Below, in pieces: positions 15,179-27,441 of a stretch of DNA of 64,000 nt; the stretch's first letter is position 1; each line of letters opens with the position of its first letter. Made by a program: the position numbers and the translations under genes. The stretch lies in contig CP126531.1 of assembly GCA_030167125.1 (NCBI GenBank), positions 2,046,001-2,110,000 of the forward strand, written 5' to 3'. This DNA comes from Rhodanobacteraceae bacterium (lineage in GTDB: Bacteria; Pseudomonadota; Gammaproteobacteria; Xanthomonadales; Rhodanobacteraceae). Below the pieces are notes generated by a model, which was not told the DNA's origin, did no database searches, and worked only from the letters and a program-made list of their open reading frames with translations.

Positions 15179-15904
15179 TCAGGGGCGATCGCCCGAACGC
15201 AGTCCGCCAAGCACGCGCCACGACTGCAAGCCGCGCTCGCCGACCTGCGCGCCGATCAGGGTGCGCATCAGGCGGCGCAGCGCGGCGAGGTCTTCCGCAT
15301 CCGGCGGCGCCGCATCCGCCGCCAGCGCCAGCAGCGCGCTGCCGCGTACGCGCGTGCCGCTGCCGGTGGAACCCAGCGCCGCGACCGGGCCCACTTCCGG
15401 CACATAGTCGTAGGCCAGCGCAGGCTCGACGGGCGCGCCGGTTCCGGCTTCGGTTTCGAGTTGCAACGCGTAGCCCGTCTCCGCCAGCAGGTCGCGCTCG
15501 AAGCGGCGCAGGCTCCACGCCAGCGGGCGGGTCGATGCCAGTTCGTCCAGCAAACCGGCGTAGCGCCGGAACAACGCCGGATGCGGATCGTCGCGCGCGG
15601 TCAGCCGCACCATCAACTCATTGACGTACATCGCCGACATCAACGCCTCGCCCCGCAGCGCGGGCGGATTCCGCACGGGTTCCGCCGCCGTCAGGGTTTG
15701 CAACTCGCCGCGCCCCGACCAGTCCAGTTGCAAGGCCTGCAGGGGCTCCAGCGCGGAGCGCGGCAAGCGCGCGCGCGCGCTGCGCACGCCACGCGCGACC
15801 AAACCGACGCGGCCGTGGTCGCGCGTGAAGGCTTCCAGCAGCAGGCTGGTTTCGCGCCACGCGCGGGAGTGCAGCACGTAGGCGGGTTGCTGGGTGATGC
15901 GCAT
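15179..15904 (-). CDS. recO: DNA repair protein RecO
   Basis: A 241-residue RecO, which loads RecA on gapped DNA together with RecR. The N-terminal OB domain reads YVLHSRAWRETSLLLEAFTRDHGRVGLVARGVR, and a helical domain follows with MSAMYVNELMVRLTARDDPHPALFRRYAGLL. The zinc-binding cysteines present in many RecO proteins are absent, as in several proteobacteria. It follows era on the same strand, but 112 bp of repeat sequence sits between them and no clear ribosome site precedes ATG 15904. It ends 4 bp from the convergent receiver-Hpt gene. Confidence 0.93.
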   Translation of the reverse strand: MRITQQPAYVLHSRAWRETSLLLEAFTRDHGRVGLVARGVRSARARLPRSALEPLQALQLDWSGRGELQTLTAAEPVRNPPALRGEALMSAMYVNELMVRLTARDDPHPALFRRYAGLLDELASTRPLAWSLRRFERDLLAETGYALQLETEAGTGAPVEPALAYDYVPEVGPVAALGSTGSGTRVRGSALLALAADAAPPDAEDLAALRRLMRTLIGAQVGERGLQSWRVLGGLRSGDRP

Positions 15905-15917
15905 GGTAGCGAGGGAC

Positions 15918-16013
15918 GAGGGACGAGTAGTGAGGGCGCGCCATGAGGCCTTCGGAAATTGTCGCTTTGCGAGGTCATTCGAAACACACCCTCGCTACTC
16001 ACCCCTCGACCCT
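15918..16013. repeat. Intergenic inverted-repeat element between recO and era
   Basis: CGAGGGACGAGTAGTGAGGG near 15919-15938 reappears as an inverted copy, CCCTCGCTACTCACCCCTCG, at about 15990-16009, with two or three differences. The stretch fills almost the whole recO-era gap and can form a long hairpin. It looks like a small mobile palindromic repeat rather than a terminator, since no T-run follows. Confidence 0.55.
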
Positions 16014-16016
16014 TTT

Positions 16017-16910
16017 CTATTCGTAGCCGAACTGCCTCAACGCCGCCTCGTCATTCGACCAGCCGGCGCGCACGCGCACCCACAACTTGAGGAAGACCTT
16101 GCGGTCGAGCAAGGCTTCGATGGCGCGCCGCGCCGCGCTGCCGATGGCCTTGGCGCGACGCCCGCCGGCGCCGATCACGATCGCCTTCTGGCCCTCGCGT
16201 TCCACCCACACCACTGCGGCGATCTCGGTGACACCGTCGGGACGATCCTCGAAGCGTTCGATCTCGACAGTGGTCGCGTAGGGCAATTCCTCGCCGAGTT
16301 GGCGCATCAATTGTTCGCGCACCAGTTCGGCGACGAGAAAACGTTCGCTGCGGTCGGTGTAGGTGTCGGTGTCGTAGCTCGGCTCGCCCCCCGGCAAGCG
16401 CGCAAGGATCGCGCGCTCCAGTTCGCCAAGCCCGGAACGCTTCTCGGCACTGATCAGGAACACCTCGTCCCAGCTGCGGTCGCGCGTGAGCCCTTCCACG
16501 AATGGCAGCAGCTTCGACTTGTCCGCGATGCGGTCGACCTTGTTCACCGCCAGCAGGCGGGGGATCGCGCGCTCCGCCAGCGCCGCGTACACGGCGGCGT
16601 CCTCGTCGTCCCAATGCCCCGCCGCGACCACCTGCACCGCCAGATCGGCATCGGCAATGGCGGCGTGCACCGCGCGATTCAAACTGCGATTGATCGCGCG
16701 TTTTGCCTCGCGATGCAGCCCGGGCGTATCGAGGTAGACGATTTGCCCGCCCGCCGGATTGGCAATGCCAAGGATACGCTGGCGCGTGGTGTGCGCGCGC
16801 GGCGTCACGATGGAGAGATGCGCATCGATCAGCGCATTCAGCAGCGTGGATTTGCCGACATTCGGCCGCCCGACGATCGCCGTGCTTCCACAACGGAAGG
16901 ATTCACTCAT
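16017..16910 (-). CDS. era: GTPase Era
   Basis: A 297-residue ribosome-assembly GTPase. G1 [14 protein letters not shown], the switch with [11 protein letters not shown]3 DTPGLHR, G4 NKVDRI and G5 ISAEK are all present, followed by a KH domain with [20 protein letters not shown] and [15 protein letters not shown] 16910 overlaps the rnc stop in ATGA, so the two are translationally coupled, the standard rnc-era arrangement. The longer frame to 17111 is rnc shadow. Era binds 16S rRNA near the 3' end and checks 30S maturation. Confidence 0.97.
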   Translation of the reverse strand: MSESFRCGSTAIVGRPNVGKSTLLNALIDAHLSIVTPRAHTTRQRILGIANPAGGQIVYLDTPGLHREAKRAINRSLNRAVHAAIADADLAVQVVAAGHWDDEDAAVYAALAERAIPRLLAVNKVDRIADKSKLLPFVEGLTRDRSWDEVFLISAEKRSGLGELERAILARLPGGEPSYDTDTYTDRSERFLVAELVREQLMRQLGEELPYATTVEIERFEDRPDGVTEIAAVVWVEREGQKAIVIGAGGRRAKAIGSAARRAIEALLDRKVFLKLWVRVRAGWSNDEAALRQFGYE

Positions 16911-17560
16911 GCCAGCGCCTGTTCCAGATATTCGAGGGCTGCGTCTGCTGCAATCTGCTCCGCCGCACGCCGGCTGGCGCCGCGGCCCTCGAAGCGTGCG
17001 GCCTGCGGTTGTTCGACCACGCAGGCGACGTCGAATTGTCGCGCATGTTCCTCGCCGTGCTCTGCCAGCAATTCGTAATGCGGCAGCGGCAGGCCGCGCG
17101 CCTGCAACCATTCCTGCAAGCGCGTTTTCGGATCCTTTTGCGGCGGCCCGGCCGCGGCAACCGTCTCGGCGAACACCTGGCGCAACCAGTTGCGGCTGGC
17201 GTGGAATCCACCATCACGGTAGATGGCTGCGACCAGTGCTTCGAAAGCATCGGCGAGGATGGAATCGCGCCGGAAGCCGCCGCTCTTGAGTTCGCCCGAG
17301 CCGAGCTTCAATGCGTCGCCCAGTTGCAGTTCGCGCGCGCGCGCAGCCAGGGCGGGTTCGCTCACGAGCTGCGCGCGCAACCGCGAAAGCTCGCCTTCGT
17401 TGGCGCGCGGACGCGTATCGAACAACATCTCGGCGACGACGAGATTGACCAGCGCGTCGCCCAGGAATTCCAGCCGCTCGTTGTTGGGGCGCCCCGCGCT
17501 GCGATGCGTCAGCGCGAGATTCAGCAGGGCCTCGTCGGCGAAGCGGTAGCCGAGTTTCAC
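16907..17560 (-). CDS. rnc: Ribonuclease III
   Basis: A 217-residue double-strand-specific endoribonuclease that processes rRNA and mRNA. The RNase III signature reads [21 protein letters not shown], with the catalytic acidic residues there and in [15 protein letters not shown]. The C-terminal double-stranded RNA-binding domain spans about residues 148-217 ([15 protein letters not shown] to the Ala-rich final helix). It lies in the order lepB, DUF4845 gene, rnc, era; the stop of rnc overlaps era and its start is 2 bp from the DUF4845 stop. Confidence 0.96.
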   Translation of the reverse strand: MKLGYRFADEALLNLALTHRSAGRPNNERLEFLGDALVNLVVAEMLFDTRPRANEGELSRLRAQLVSEPALAARARELQLGDALKLGSGELKSGGFRRDSILADAFEALVAAIYRDGGFHASRNWLRQVFAETVAAAGPPQKDPKTRLQEWLQARGLPLPHYELLAEHGEEHARQFDVACVVEQPQAARFEGRGASRRAAEQIAADAALEYLEQALA

Positions 17561-17561
17561 G

Positions 17562-17951
17562 TCACTCCTGCGCTGTTTGCTGCGTCTTCAACGGTACCGA
17601 CTTCTCGAAGTGCACCAGGAAATCGATGTTGTAGATCCACGGAATCTTCTTGTCGTAGCTCAGCTTCAGCGACGTGCCGCCGTTCGGCATGCTGACCACG
17701 GAAATGTTCTTGTCCGCGATGTCCTCGTCGGCGAAATATTGCGAGAGCTGCTGCGTGTCGAGTTGCCGGTGCACGTCTTCCACGCTCATGTTGCCCGAGC
17801 TGGATTGCGTGGCAACCGTGTTCAGCGCCTTGGACACGTTCAGGTAGTCCATGTAGGCAGGCACGAGTTTCATCGCGGTGTACGCGAAGAACGCCGCGAT
17901 GATGAGAATGATCACGAACCCGATCAGGGTAATGCCCGATTGACGTTTCAT
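17562..17951 (-). CDS. DUF4845 membrane-anchored protein
   Basis: A 129-residue protein starting at ATG 17951 (GGGGG upstream; the frame extends 11 codons further). One N-terminal membrane helix follows a short pilin-like start: [20 protein letters not shown]. The remainder is periplasmic and soluble, with [19 protein letters not shown] and ending [23 protein letters not shown]4845 genes commonly sit between lepB and rnc in gammaproteobacteria. Function is unknown; the pilin-like start hints at membrane handling but is not proof. Confidence 0.8.
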   Translation of the reverse strand: MKRQSGITLIGFVIILIIAAFFAYTAMKLVPAYMDYLNVSKALNTVATQSSSGNMSVEDVHRQLDTQQLSQYFADEDIADKNISVVSMPNGGTSLKLSYDKKIPWIYNIDFLVHFEKSVPLKTQQTAQE

Positions 17952-18044
17952 TGAGCCGCCCCCAGCAGTTGGTTGAAAGTCCACCGTCGCCGGCGCGCCG
18001 AAGCACGCGGCAGCCTGCGCCCTTGCAGGCCGGACGCCGGAAGC

Positions 18045-18971
18045 TTAATGCAACACGGTGCCGATGCGGTGCCAGTCGGCGAGGCTGAACCAGATGAAGA
18101 ACGCCTTGCCGGCCAGGTTCTTTTCCGGCACGAAGCCCCAGAAGCGGCTGTCGGCGCTGTCGTCGCGGTTGTCGCCCATCGCGAAGTAGGCGCCCTGCGG
18201 CACCTTCCACTCGCAACCGCCGTCCGGCGTCAGCATGCCGCCCGCACCGATGCAGTTGTAGGTTTCGGTGTAGCGGAAGTGCAACGTCGAGTGCCTGATC
18301 CCCTCTAGATCCTCGCTGTAAAGCTGGACCGGCGACATGTTGGGGTTTTCTTCCATCTGCAGGCTGATCTTGTCGGTGCCGTGATATTCCCCGACCAGCG
18401 TCTGCGGCACGCGCTTGCCGTCAACGAAAACCTCCTCGCCGACGACCTTGATGGTGTCGCCCGGTACGCCGATGATGCGCTTTATGTAATCCTCTTTCGG
18501 ATTTTCCGGGTAGCGGAACACCGCGATGTCGCCGCGCTTCGGCTCGCCTGTGTCGAGAATCTTGGTGTTGCTGACCGGCAGGCGCAGGCCGTAGGCGAAC
18601 TTGTTGACCAGCACGAAATCGCCGACCAGCAGGGTCGGCATCATCGAACCCGAGGGAATCCGGAAAGGCTCCAGCAGGAAGGTGCGGAACAGCAGCACTG
18701 CAAGGATCACCGGAAAGAACGACCGCGCGTAATCGACCAGCATCGGCTCGTGCGGCTTCTGCCCTTCCGCCGCGGCTTGTTCCCGGCGGCGGCGCGCGAA
18801 CGCGACGCGATCGACCACCCAGATCACGAAGAACGCCGCGGTGATCAGCACCAGCGCCAGCGCGAAGTCGGAAGTCTTGTACCAGACGTACAGGCAGATC
18901 GCGACGATCGCCACCAGCACCACGGTACCCAATGCGTCTTTTTTCACTACCTGTTCCTTGTTCGTCGCCAC
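18045..18971 (-). CDS. lepB: Signal peptidase I
   Basis: A 308-residue inner-membrane peptidase that removes signal peptides of Sec-exported proteins. Two N-terminal membrane helices (residues 13-31 and 36-54) and a hydrophobic segment near 83-95 precede the catalytic Ser in RIPSGSMMPTL. The catalytic Lys lies in DYIKRIIGVPGD, and the conserved box MGDNRDDSADSRFWG follows. The Cys pair in CIGAGGM...GGCEW matches LepB of other gammaproteobacteria. The lepA-lepB-DUF4845-rnc order is conserved. A repeat-filled 229-bp gap separates it from lepA. Confidence 0.96.
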   Translation of the reverse strand: MATNKEQVVKKDALGTVVLVAIVAICLYVWYKTSDFALALVLITAAFFVIWVVDRVAFARRRREQAAAEGQKPHEPMLVDYARSFFPVILAVLLFRTFLLEPFRIPSGSMMPTLLVGDFVLVNKFAYGLRLPVSNTKILDTGEPKRGDIAVFRYPENPKEDYIKRIIGVPGDTIKVVGEEVFVDGKRVPQTLVGEYHGTDKISLQMEENPNMSPVQLYSEDLEGIRHSTLHFRYTETYNCIGAGGMLTPDGGCEWKVPQGAYFAMGDNRDDSADSRFWGFVPEKNLAGKAFFIWFSLADWHRIGTVLH

Positions 18972-19083
18972 GCGTCGATGCCTATGCTTGATTCGTCATT
19001 CCGAAGCCGCTGCCAGCTTTATCGGCAACGGAATCCGTGATCCAGTGCCTTTCGTCATTCCGGCAAAAGCCGACGCCTCATTG

Positions 19084-19200
19084 TTCCCTTCCCCCGCTTG
19101 CGGGGGGGAAGGTGCCGAAGGCGGATGGGGAAAACCTCGCGAAGACTTCCCCTCACCCGGCGCTCCGCGCCACCCTCTCCCGCAAGCGGGAGAGGGGAAA
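19084..19200. repeat. Two dispersed palindromic repeats between lepA and lepB
   Basis: The first unit, starting TTCCCTTCCCCCGCTTGCGG, contains a short palindrome around CCCCCGCTTGCGGGGG and continues AAGGTGCCGAAGGCGGATGG. The second contains CCTCTCCCGCAAGCGGGAGAGG, a 10-bp stem. The first unit recurs almost unchanged inside gcvP (55943-56004). The second type recurs twice at 48690-48862. They end exactly at the lepA stop codon. Confidence 0.75.
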
Positions 19201-20991
19201 TCATTTGTCAGTCCTGAGCACCGCCAGGAACGCTTCCTGCGGAATCTCCACGCGGCCGACCTGCTTCATCCGCTTCTTGCCTTCCTTCTGTTTCTCCAGC
19301 AGCTTCTTCTTGCGCGAAACGTCGCCGCCGTAGCACTTGGCCAGCACGTTCTTGCGCAGCGCCTTCACCGTCGAACGCGCGATCACCTGTCCGCCGATCG
19401 CGGCCTGGATCGCCACGTCGAACATTTGCCGCGGGATCAATTCGCGCATCCGTTCGACCAGTTCGCGCCCGCGCCGGTCGGCCTGCGCACGATGCACGAT
19501 CAGCGAAAGCGCGTCCACCCGGTCGCCGTTGATCAGCACGTCCACCCGCACGAACGGGCCGGCTTCGAAGCGGTCGAAGTGGTAGTCCATCGACGCATAG
19601 CCGCGGCTGACCGATTTCAGCCGATCGAAGAAATCCAGCACCACTTCGGCCAGCGGCATTTCGTAGGAGATGCGCACTTGCGAGGCGAGGTACTGGATCG
19701 AACGCTGCACGCCGCGTTTTTCCTCGCACAACGTGATGACCGCACCGACGTGCTCGGGCGGCGTCAGGATATCGGCCACGATGATCGGCTCGCGGATTTC
19801 CTCGACCAGCGGCGACGCCGGCAGCTTGGCCGGATTGTCCAGCAGCATCGTCTCGCCGTCGGTCTTCATTACCTCGTAGACAACGGTCGGCGCGGTGGTG
19901 ACGAGGTTGAGGTCGTATTCACGCTCGAGGCGCTCCTGCACGATTTCCATGTGCAGCATGCCGAGGAAGCCGCAGCGGAAACCGAAACCCATCGCTTCCG
20001 ATGACTCGGGTTCGAAGAACAGCGCGGCGTCGTTGAGGCGCAATTTGTCGAGCGCTTCGCGCAGCGCCGGGAAATCGTCCGCCGACACCGGGAACAAACC
20101 CGCGAACACGCGCGGCTGCATGTGCTGGAAACCGGGCAGCGGTTTCGTCGCCGCATCGCTGGCCAGCGTCAGCGTGTCGCCGACTGGCGCGCCGTGCACG
20201 TCCTTGATCGACGCGCACACGAAACCGACTTCGCCCGCTCCGAGTTTTTCGGTGCGCGTGCGCTTGGGCGTGAACACGCCGACCTGATCCACTTCGTGCG
20301 TGCGTCCGGTCGACATCACCAGAAGCTTGTCGCGCGGCTTGATCTCGCCCTGCATCACGCGCACCAGCGAAACCACGCCCAGGTAATTGTCGAACCACGA
20401 ATCGATGATCAGCGCCTGCAGCTTGTCGGTGTCGCGCGGCTTCGGCGGCGGAATGCGTGCGACGATCGCCTCCAGCACGTCGCGCACGTTCTCGCCAGTC
20501 TTGGCGCTGATCGCGACCGCGTCGTCGGCGTGGATGCCGATCACCGCCTCGATTTCCTCCTTGACTTTCGGGATGTCGGCCGTGGGCAGGTCGATCTTGT
20601 TCAGCACCGGCACCACTTCCAGGCCCATCTCGACCGCCGTGTAGCAATTGGCGACCGACTGCGCCTCGACACCTTGCGCCGCGTCCACCACCAGCAGCGC
20701 GCCCTCGCACGCCGCCAGCGAACGCGAGACTTCGTAGGAGAAATCCACGTGCCCCGGCGTGTCGATGAAGTTCAATTCATACACCTGCCCGTCGCGCGCG
20801 GTGTACGGCAGCGACACCGAACGCGCCTTGATGGTGATGCCGCGCTCGCGCTCGATCGGGTTGTCGTCCAGCACCTGTGCTTCCATTTCGCGCTCGCTGA
20901 GGCCGCCACAAATCTGGATGATGCGGTCGGCCAGCGTGGACTTGCCGTGATCGATGTGAGCGATGATGGAGAAGTTGCGGATCTGCTGCAT
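19201..20991 (-). CDS. lepA: Elongation factor 4 (LepA)
   Basis: A 596-residue translational GTPase. It has the EF-G-like G domain with [13 protein letters not shown] (G1), the RGITIK switch, DTPGHVDF (G3), NKIDLP (G4) and SAKTGENV (G5). Domains II, III and V and the LepA-specific C-terminal domain follow, ending [21 protein letters not shown]. The length equals that of the family. LepA acts on stalled or assembling ribosomes. It heads the lepA-lepB-rnc-era group, and just upstream lies a 177-bp inverted-repeat element. Confidence 0.97.
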   Translation of the reverse strand: MQQIRNFSIIAHIDHGKSTLADRIIQICGGLSEREMEAQVLDDNPIERERGITIKARSVSLPYTARDGQVYELNFIDTPGHVDFSYEVSRSLAACEGALLVVDAAQGVEAQSVANCYTAVEMGLEVVPVLNKIDLPTADIPKVKEEIEAVIGIHADDAVAISAKTGENVRDVLEAIVARIPPPKPRDTDKLQALIIDSWFDNYLGVVSLVRVMQGEIKPRDKLLVMSTGRTHEVDQVGVFTPKRTRTEKLGAGEVGFVCASIKDVHGAPVGDTLTLASDAATKPLPGFQHMQPRVFAGLFPVSADDFPALREALDKLRLNDAALFFEPESSEAMGFGFRCGFLGMLHMEIVQERLEREYDLNLVTTAPTVVYEVMKTDGETMLLDNPAKLPASPLVEEIREPIIVADILTPPEHVGAVITLCEEKRGVQRSIQYLASQVRISYEMPLAEVVLDFFDRLKSVSRGYASMDYHFDRFEAGPFVRVDVLINGDRVDALSLIVHRAQADRRGRELVERMRELIPRQMFDVAIQAAIGGQVIARSTVKALRKNVLAKCYGGDVSRKKKLLEKQKEGKKRMKQVGRVEIPQEAFLAVLRTDK

Positions 20992-21046
20992 GGCGCGCGG
21001 ATGTCGGCGCCTGACGGCGCAAAACCGCGATTATCGCATGATGGAG

Positions 21047-21223
21047 CTCGGGACCGGGGACCCCGGACCGGAGATCATGAGAGACCGGAGCCGAGACGAA
21101 GCCATCCGGCTTGGCCGCTCGGCTCGAAGAAACAAATGCGAGAGGATCAGTGTCACCCGCGCCAATGTGCGGCGCAGCCCAAGAGCGCCGACGAAGCCGC
21201 GCTTGCTGGTCCCCGGTCCCGAG
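21047..21223. repeat. 177-bp MITE-like element with perfect 16-bp terminal inverted repeats
   Basis: CTCGGGACCGGGGACC at 21047-21062 is matched by its exact reverse complement at 21208-21223. The interior contains smaller hairpins such as GAGCCGAG with CTCGGCTC and no significant ORF. It fills the gap between lepA and the lipoprotein gene. A shorter relative with the same arm sequence occurs at 53344-53407. Target-site duplication was not evident by eye. Confidence 0.7.
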
Positions 21224-21236
21224 TCCCGGCTCTTCG

Positions 21237-21845
21237 TTACATCTGCGCGAACTTGAACGTCGCGCCGCTCGGATCGATCGCCGCCTTAACCGCGGCCTCG
21301 TCGGCCTTGTCACCGACGAACAGCACCACCACGCCCTTGAAGGATCCCGGCGAGGCATTCTTGAACGCCGTTTCCAGAACCTGCGCGGTGGTCGCGGAAT
21401 CCGGACCGCCGACCGCGACCATGTTGCCCGGCAGCACCGTGGCACCGACCGTGCCATTGAGGCTGTCCTGCACGCGCGAGATCGCGTCCTGGTTGTCCGG
21501 ATACTTGCCGGACGGCACGAAGTACGCGTACGGCGGGTTGGTGATGTCGCCCATGTTCGCTTCGACGACCTGCTGCATGTACGCCTGCCAGGTTGCGGCC
21601 GAAACGTTCGCGCGGGAACAGCTGTCCTGGTCGGACGTATCCGCAGCGGCGGCGGTTCCCGATGCGGCCGGAGCCGCCTTGGGATGTTTGGCTTGGCACG
21701 CCTTGATCGCCGCGTCGACATCGGCTTCGGTGGGCCGCGTGGCTTTCGCCTGGGCGGTGGTTTCGCCCTGGTCGCTCTTCTGGCAGGCGCTGAGGCCCAG
21801 CGTGCCCAGTAGCGTGATGGCGGCAATGAAAAGGAATTTGCGCAT
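21237..21845 (-). CDS. Predicted lipoprotein of unknown function
   Basis: A 202-residue protein from ATG 21845 (GAGGTGAT upstream); the much longer frame to 22142 is coaD shadow. The signal MRKFLFIAAITLLGTLGLSAC ends in a lipobox, followed by QKSDQGETTAQAKATRP. The body has AIKACQAKHPKA, a Ser/Asp stretch with two Cys (DQDSCSRANVS), ITNPPYAYFVPSGKYPDN and GVVVLFVGDKADEAAVKAAI. I do not recognise a family. It starts 6 nt after the coaD stop and is probably co-transcribed with it. Confidence 0.7.
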   Translation of the reverse strand: MRKFLFIAAITLLGTLGLSACQKSDQGETTAQAKATRPTEADVDAAIKACQAKHPKAAPAASGTAAAADTSDQDSCSRANVSAATWQAYMQQVVEANMGDITNPPYAYFVPSGKYPDNQDAISRVQDSLNGTVGATVLPGNMVAVGGPDSATTAQVLETAFKNASPGSFKGVVVLFVGDKADEAAVKAAIDPSGATFKFAQM

Positions 21846-21850
21846 GACGA

Positions 21851-23048
<1,198 letters not shown>

Positions 23049-23207
23049 GCGGCTTTCGTGATAAGTCAGGCCATGGATGGCCGAGGTAGACTCGAAGATT
23101 GCGTCGCCCTGGAGTCTCGCGCGGCAATGAACGAAGCTGCGATCAAGGAGGATCGCATTAATACACCCGGTGTTAGCATTCCGCACACTCTAACCCACGA
23201 CCTGCCC

Positions 23208-24332
<1,125 letters not shown>

Positions 24333-24339
24333 GACCGGG

Positions 24340-25512
24340 ATGCAAGCGCCCGCCACATGGCAGCGACACCGCATGCGCTGGGTCGCGCTGGGCATCGGCG
24401 TGGTCGTGCTGGCGTTGCTGGCGGCACTCGCGATCCACGTGCAGGCACTGCTGCAACCGCAGCGCTTCACCGACCTGCTGGAACGCGAGCTGGCCAGCGT
24501 CGGCATCAAGCTGGACATGCAATCCGCGGCCGAACCGACGCTGTTCCCGCGCCCGGCCGTGCGGATGCGGAGCTTCAGCCTCACCAACTCCGGTTCCGCG
24601 ACGCCGTTCCTGCAGGCGAATGGCGCGACCATCGTGGTGCCATGGCGCGCGCTGCTGCACGGCGACGTCGCGATCGAACGCGTCGAGGTGGAGGACCCGC
24701 GCATCGATCTCGCCGAATTGAAGGCGCTGCTGATGCGCCTGCCAAGCCACAAGGGGCCGCCGCGGTTGCCGACCATCGCGGCCGGCGTGCACATGACCGG
24801 CGGCACGCTGACCAACGGCGGCGCGCCCTTGCTGTTCGAACTCGGCGTCGATACCGGCGAGCTGGTGCCGGGACGGCCATTCCGGATGGACGCGTCGGCG
24901 CGCAGCGGCGACGGCCGCCAGATCATCGGCAGCCTCGAGACCGTGCCGTCTTCTCCGCACGACGGCACGATCGACTTCAATCCGATCCGGATAGCATTCG
25001 GCAAGCAAGGCGGCGCTTCCCTGCAACTGGAAGGCCAGGGGCAGTGGAGTGGCGGCGAGGCCGTCGCCCTGCATCTGCACGGCGACTTGCATTATCCGTC
25101 GCTCGCCCCGCCGGCCGCGCCGGGCAGCGCTCCCGCCAGCGGATCGGCGCCTGCGCCCGCACCGCGCGAAGACGCAATGACCGTCGACAAGATTGCGCTG
25201 GAAGTGCTGCCGCCTTCCGGAAGCACACCGCTCGGCATCGCGGTGAACATCCACGGCGACAATTCGCGCGCCAGCTTCCACCTGCAACCGACCGAATTCG
25301 GCGATTGGTGGCAGCGGCTGCTCGCCGCGTCGCCGCAGCATCCGCCCGGGCCGCTGCCGTTCACCGGCGAGGCCGAGGTGCAGAAACTCGATCTCGGTTG
25401 GTTGAAAGCCACGGGTCTGAGTTTCAGCGCAGGACCCGACCTTGAACCGGCATCGGCCGCCAGCGCCGCGTCCGCGGGTTCACCCGCCGCCGCATCGTCC
25501 ACCGCACATTGA
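24340..25512 (+). CDS. AsmA-like membrane-anchored protein
   Basis: A 390-residue protein with one N-terminal membrane helix (VALGIGVVVLALLAALAIHV), then QPQRFTDLLERELASVGIKL. The beta-rich body includes RPAVRMRSFSLTN, VPWRALLHGDVAIERVEVEDPRI and GGTLTNGGAPLLFELGVDTG. These resemble AsmA-family N-terminal domains, although the protein is short for the family. The tail is low-complexity Ala/Ser. It sits 7 bp after ftsY and abuts mutY, so the three are probably one operon. The function is likely envelope-related; that is inference. Confidence 0.65.
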   Translation: MQAPATWQRHRMRWVALGIGVVVLALLAALAIHVQALLQPQRFTDLLERELASVGIKLDMQSAAEPTLFPRPAVRMRSFSLTNSGSATPFLQANGATIVVPWRALLHGDVAIERVEVEDPRIDLAELKALLMRLPSHKGPPRLPTIAAGVHMTGGTLTNGGAPLLFELGVDTGELVPGRPFRMDASARSGDGRQIIGSLETVPSSPHDGTIDFNPIRIAFGKQGGASLQLEGQGQWSGGEAVALHLHGDLHYPSLAPPAAPGSAPASGSAPAPAPREDAMTVDKIALEVLPPSGSTPLGIAVNIHGDNSRASFHLQPTEFGDWWQRLLAASPQHPPGPLPFTGEAEVQKLDLGWLKATGLSFSAGPDLEPASAASAASAGSPAAASSTAH

Positions 25513-26565
25513 ATGGACGGATTCGCGCAGCGGCTGTTGCACTGGTACGACCGCCACGGCCGCCACGACCTGCCGTGGCAACATCCCCGCACGCCATACC
25601 GCGTCTGGATTTCGGAAGTGATGCTGCAGCAGACGCAGGTCGCGACCGTCATTGCGTATTTCGAACGCTTCGTGCAGGCGCTTCCGGACATTGCCGCGCT
25701 GGCTGCGGCGCCCGAAGACCAGGTGATGGCGCTGTGGTCGGGGCTCGGTTACTACCGCCGCGCGCGGCATTTGCATGCGGCGGCCAGGCAGTGCGTCGCG
25801 CAGCATGGCGGCGAGTTGCCGCGCGATTTCGAATCGCTTGCGGCGTTGCCGGGCATCGGGCGGTCCACCGCCGCGGCGATCCTGGCGCTCAGCGCAGGGC
25901 AACGCCACGCGATCCTGGACGGCAACGTCAAGCGCGTGCTGGCGCGTTTCCATGGCATCCGCGGCTGGCCCGGCGAACGCCGCGTCGAGCAGGCCCTGTG
26001 GTCGCACGCCGAAGCGCACACGCCGGCGGCGCGCGCCGCGGATTACACGCAGGCGATCATGGATCTCGGCGCGACCGTGTGCACGCGCACCAATCCGCGT
26101 TGCGCGGAATGTCCGCAATCACGCGACTGCATCGCGCACCGCGAGAATCTCACCGGCGTGATTCCCGCACCCCGGCCGGCGCGCGCATTGCCGGAAAAGC
26201 ACATCGTATTCGTGGTGCTGCGCGACGAACGCGATCGCGTGTTGCTGCAGCGCCGCCCCGCGCAAGGCGTGTGGCCGCGCCTGTGGAGCTTCCCGGAAGC
26301 GAACGACGCGGACGCGGCCAATCCGCTGGCGTCGCGCCTCGCGCGGCTGGATGCCGCGATCGCCGCGACGCTGCCCGGCATCACACACACGTTCACGCAC
26401 TTCCGTCTGCTTGCGTTGCCGCTCGAGTGGCGCGGCGTGCGCGCACCTGCGCGCGTCGCGGACGATCCTGATTCGCGCTGGTGCTCGGCGGCGGAAATCG
26501 CCACACTGGGCGTTCCCGCACCCGTACTCAAATTTTTGCGATCGTCCATGATCGCCGCACCATGA
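25513..26565 (+). CDS. mutY: A/G-specific adenine glycosylase MutY
   Basis: A 350-residue base-excision enzyme that removes adenine opposite 8-oxoguanine. The catalytic Glu lies in [15 protein letters not shown] and the helix-hairpin-helix in [16 protein letters not shown]. The catalytic Asp is in [15 protein letters not shown]. The iron-sulfur cluster has Cys at [17 protein letters not shown], with the standard 6-2-5 spacing. The C-terminal NUDIX-like domain starts near [20 protein letters not shown] and includes TFTHFRL. ATG 25513 immediately follows the AsmA-like stop. Confidence 0.96.
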   Translation: MDGFAQRLLHWYDRHGRHDLPWQHPRTPYRVWISEVMLQQTQVATVIAYFERFVQALPDIAALAAAPEDQVMALWSGLGYYRRARHLHAAARQCVAQHGGELPRDFESLAALPGIGRSTAAAILALSAGQRHAILDGNVKRVLARFHGIRGWPGERRVEQALWSHAEAHTPAARAADYTQAIMDLGATVCTRTNPRCAECPQSRDCIAHRENLTGVIPAPRPARALPEKHIVFVVLRDERDRVLLQRRPAQGVWPRLWSFPEANDADAANPLASRLARLDAAIAATLPGITHTFTHFRLLALPLEWRGVRAPARVADDPDSRWCSAAEIATLGVPAPVLKFLRSSMIAAP

Positions 26566-26644
26566 ACTGCTCCACGAACGTGAAACATACGTGCAAAGCA
26601 ATCTCCACCACGGCCATCCATGGCCTGACTTTCCACCAAAGCTC

Positions 26645-26887
26645 ATGACCAGGACCGTGTTCTGCCAAAAAACGCAACAGGAAACCGAAGGCTTGGACCG
26701 GCCGCCGTGGCCGGGCGAACTCGGTCAGCGCATCTACGAACACATCGGGCGCGAAGCGTGGCAGCAGTGGCTCGCGTACCAGACGATGCTGATCAACGAG
26801 CACCGGCTGTCGCCACGCGATCCGGCGACGCGCGCGATGCTGGCCAACGAAATGCAGCGCTTCCTGTTCGGCGAATCGGACGGCTAG
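26645..26887 (+). CDS. yggX: Probable Fe(2+)-trafficking protein YggX
   Basis: An 80-residue protein of the YggX family, linked to iron supply and protection of iron-sulfur clusters. It has the typical [20 protein letters not shown] with the conserved Cys, [29 protein letters not shown] and the end MQRFLFGE. It follows mutY, a widely conserved pairing that fits protection of MutY's cluster. Its TAG stop shares the palindrome CTAG with the stop of the convergent gene below. Confidence 0.93.
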   Translation: MTRTVFCQKTQQETEGLDRPPWPGELGQRIYEHIGREAWQQWLAYQTMLINEHRLSPRDPATRAMLANEMQRFLFGESDG

Positions 26888-27318
26888 CCGCTCGAAGCCG
26901 GCGCGCCGGCCTGCTTCTCCTTCGCGCGATCCTGCTTCATCTTCAGTTCGTTCACCGGCTCGATCCTGGTGATCTTGCAGCGCTGGTGGTCGAACGTGAT
27001 GAAGTCGAAATCCTTGTAGAGCGTGTTGTTCTTTGCCGTCAGCCCGATGCCGTTCGCAAACGCGAGATTGATGCACGGGGTCTGCACGGTCAGCAGGTAC
27101 AACTTGTTGACGCCGAACCAGATCGCCACCTTGTCCGGCGCGAGATACTGGAAACCGTTGATCTGGAAATACTTGACATTGTCCACCGGCGCGCCGGCGT
27201 ACTTCTGGTAGCGCGCCAGGTCGGCGCGTTCCGAGTCGGTTTGCTGCGCGATCGCGGGCGCCGCCGCGGCAGCCGCCAGCAACATCGCCAAGCCCACGAC
27301 TTTCGGGAACTTTTTCAT
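26884..27318 (-). CDS. DUF6491-like secreted protein
   Basis: A 144-residue protein from ATG 27318 with GAGGTGG upstream. The signal peptide is [20 protein letters not shown] followed by PAIAQQ. The mature part contains [40 protein letters not shown] and [20 protein letters not shown], with a conserved-looking Cys pair. This matches the DUF6491 pattern as I remember it. The function is unknown. The same frame stays open far upstream to 29838, but that is antisense shadow of the oxidase gene. Confidence 0.7.
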   Translation of the reverse strand: MKKFPKVVGLAMLLAAAAAAPAIAQQTDSERADLARYQKYAGAPVDNVKYFQINGFQYLAPDKVAIWFGVNKLYLLTVQTPCINLAFANGIGLTAKNNTLYKDFDFITFDHQRCKITRIEPVNELKMKQDRAKEKQAGAPASSG

Positions 27319-27441
27319 GTCGAGCCACCTCGCGCCGCTGTTGGGGTTTCTCACTATACTTGTCGCGCGGTGCGGCGGCTGATCAGGCGCTGACCGCCGG
27401 TCACTCGCGACCGCCCCTATCCGAAGGAGCTGGCCCTGACC

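Noticed and set aside
19084..19200. CRISPR-like array of GC palindromes
   Set aside because: There are only two different units, no regular spacing and no cas genes. They match dispersed repeats elsewhere in the window.
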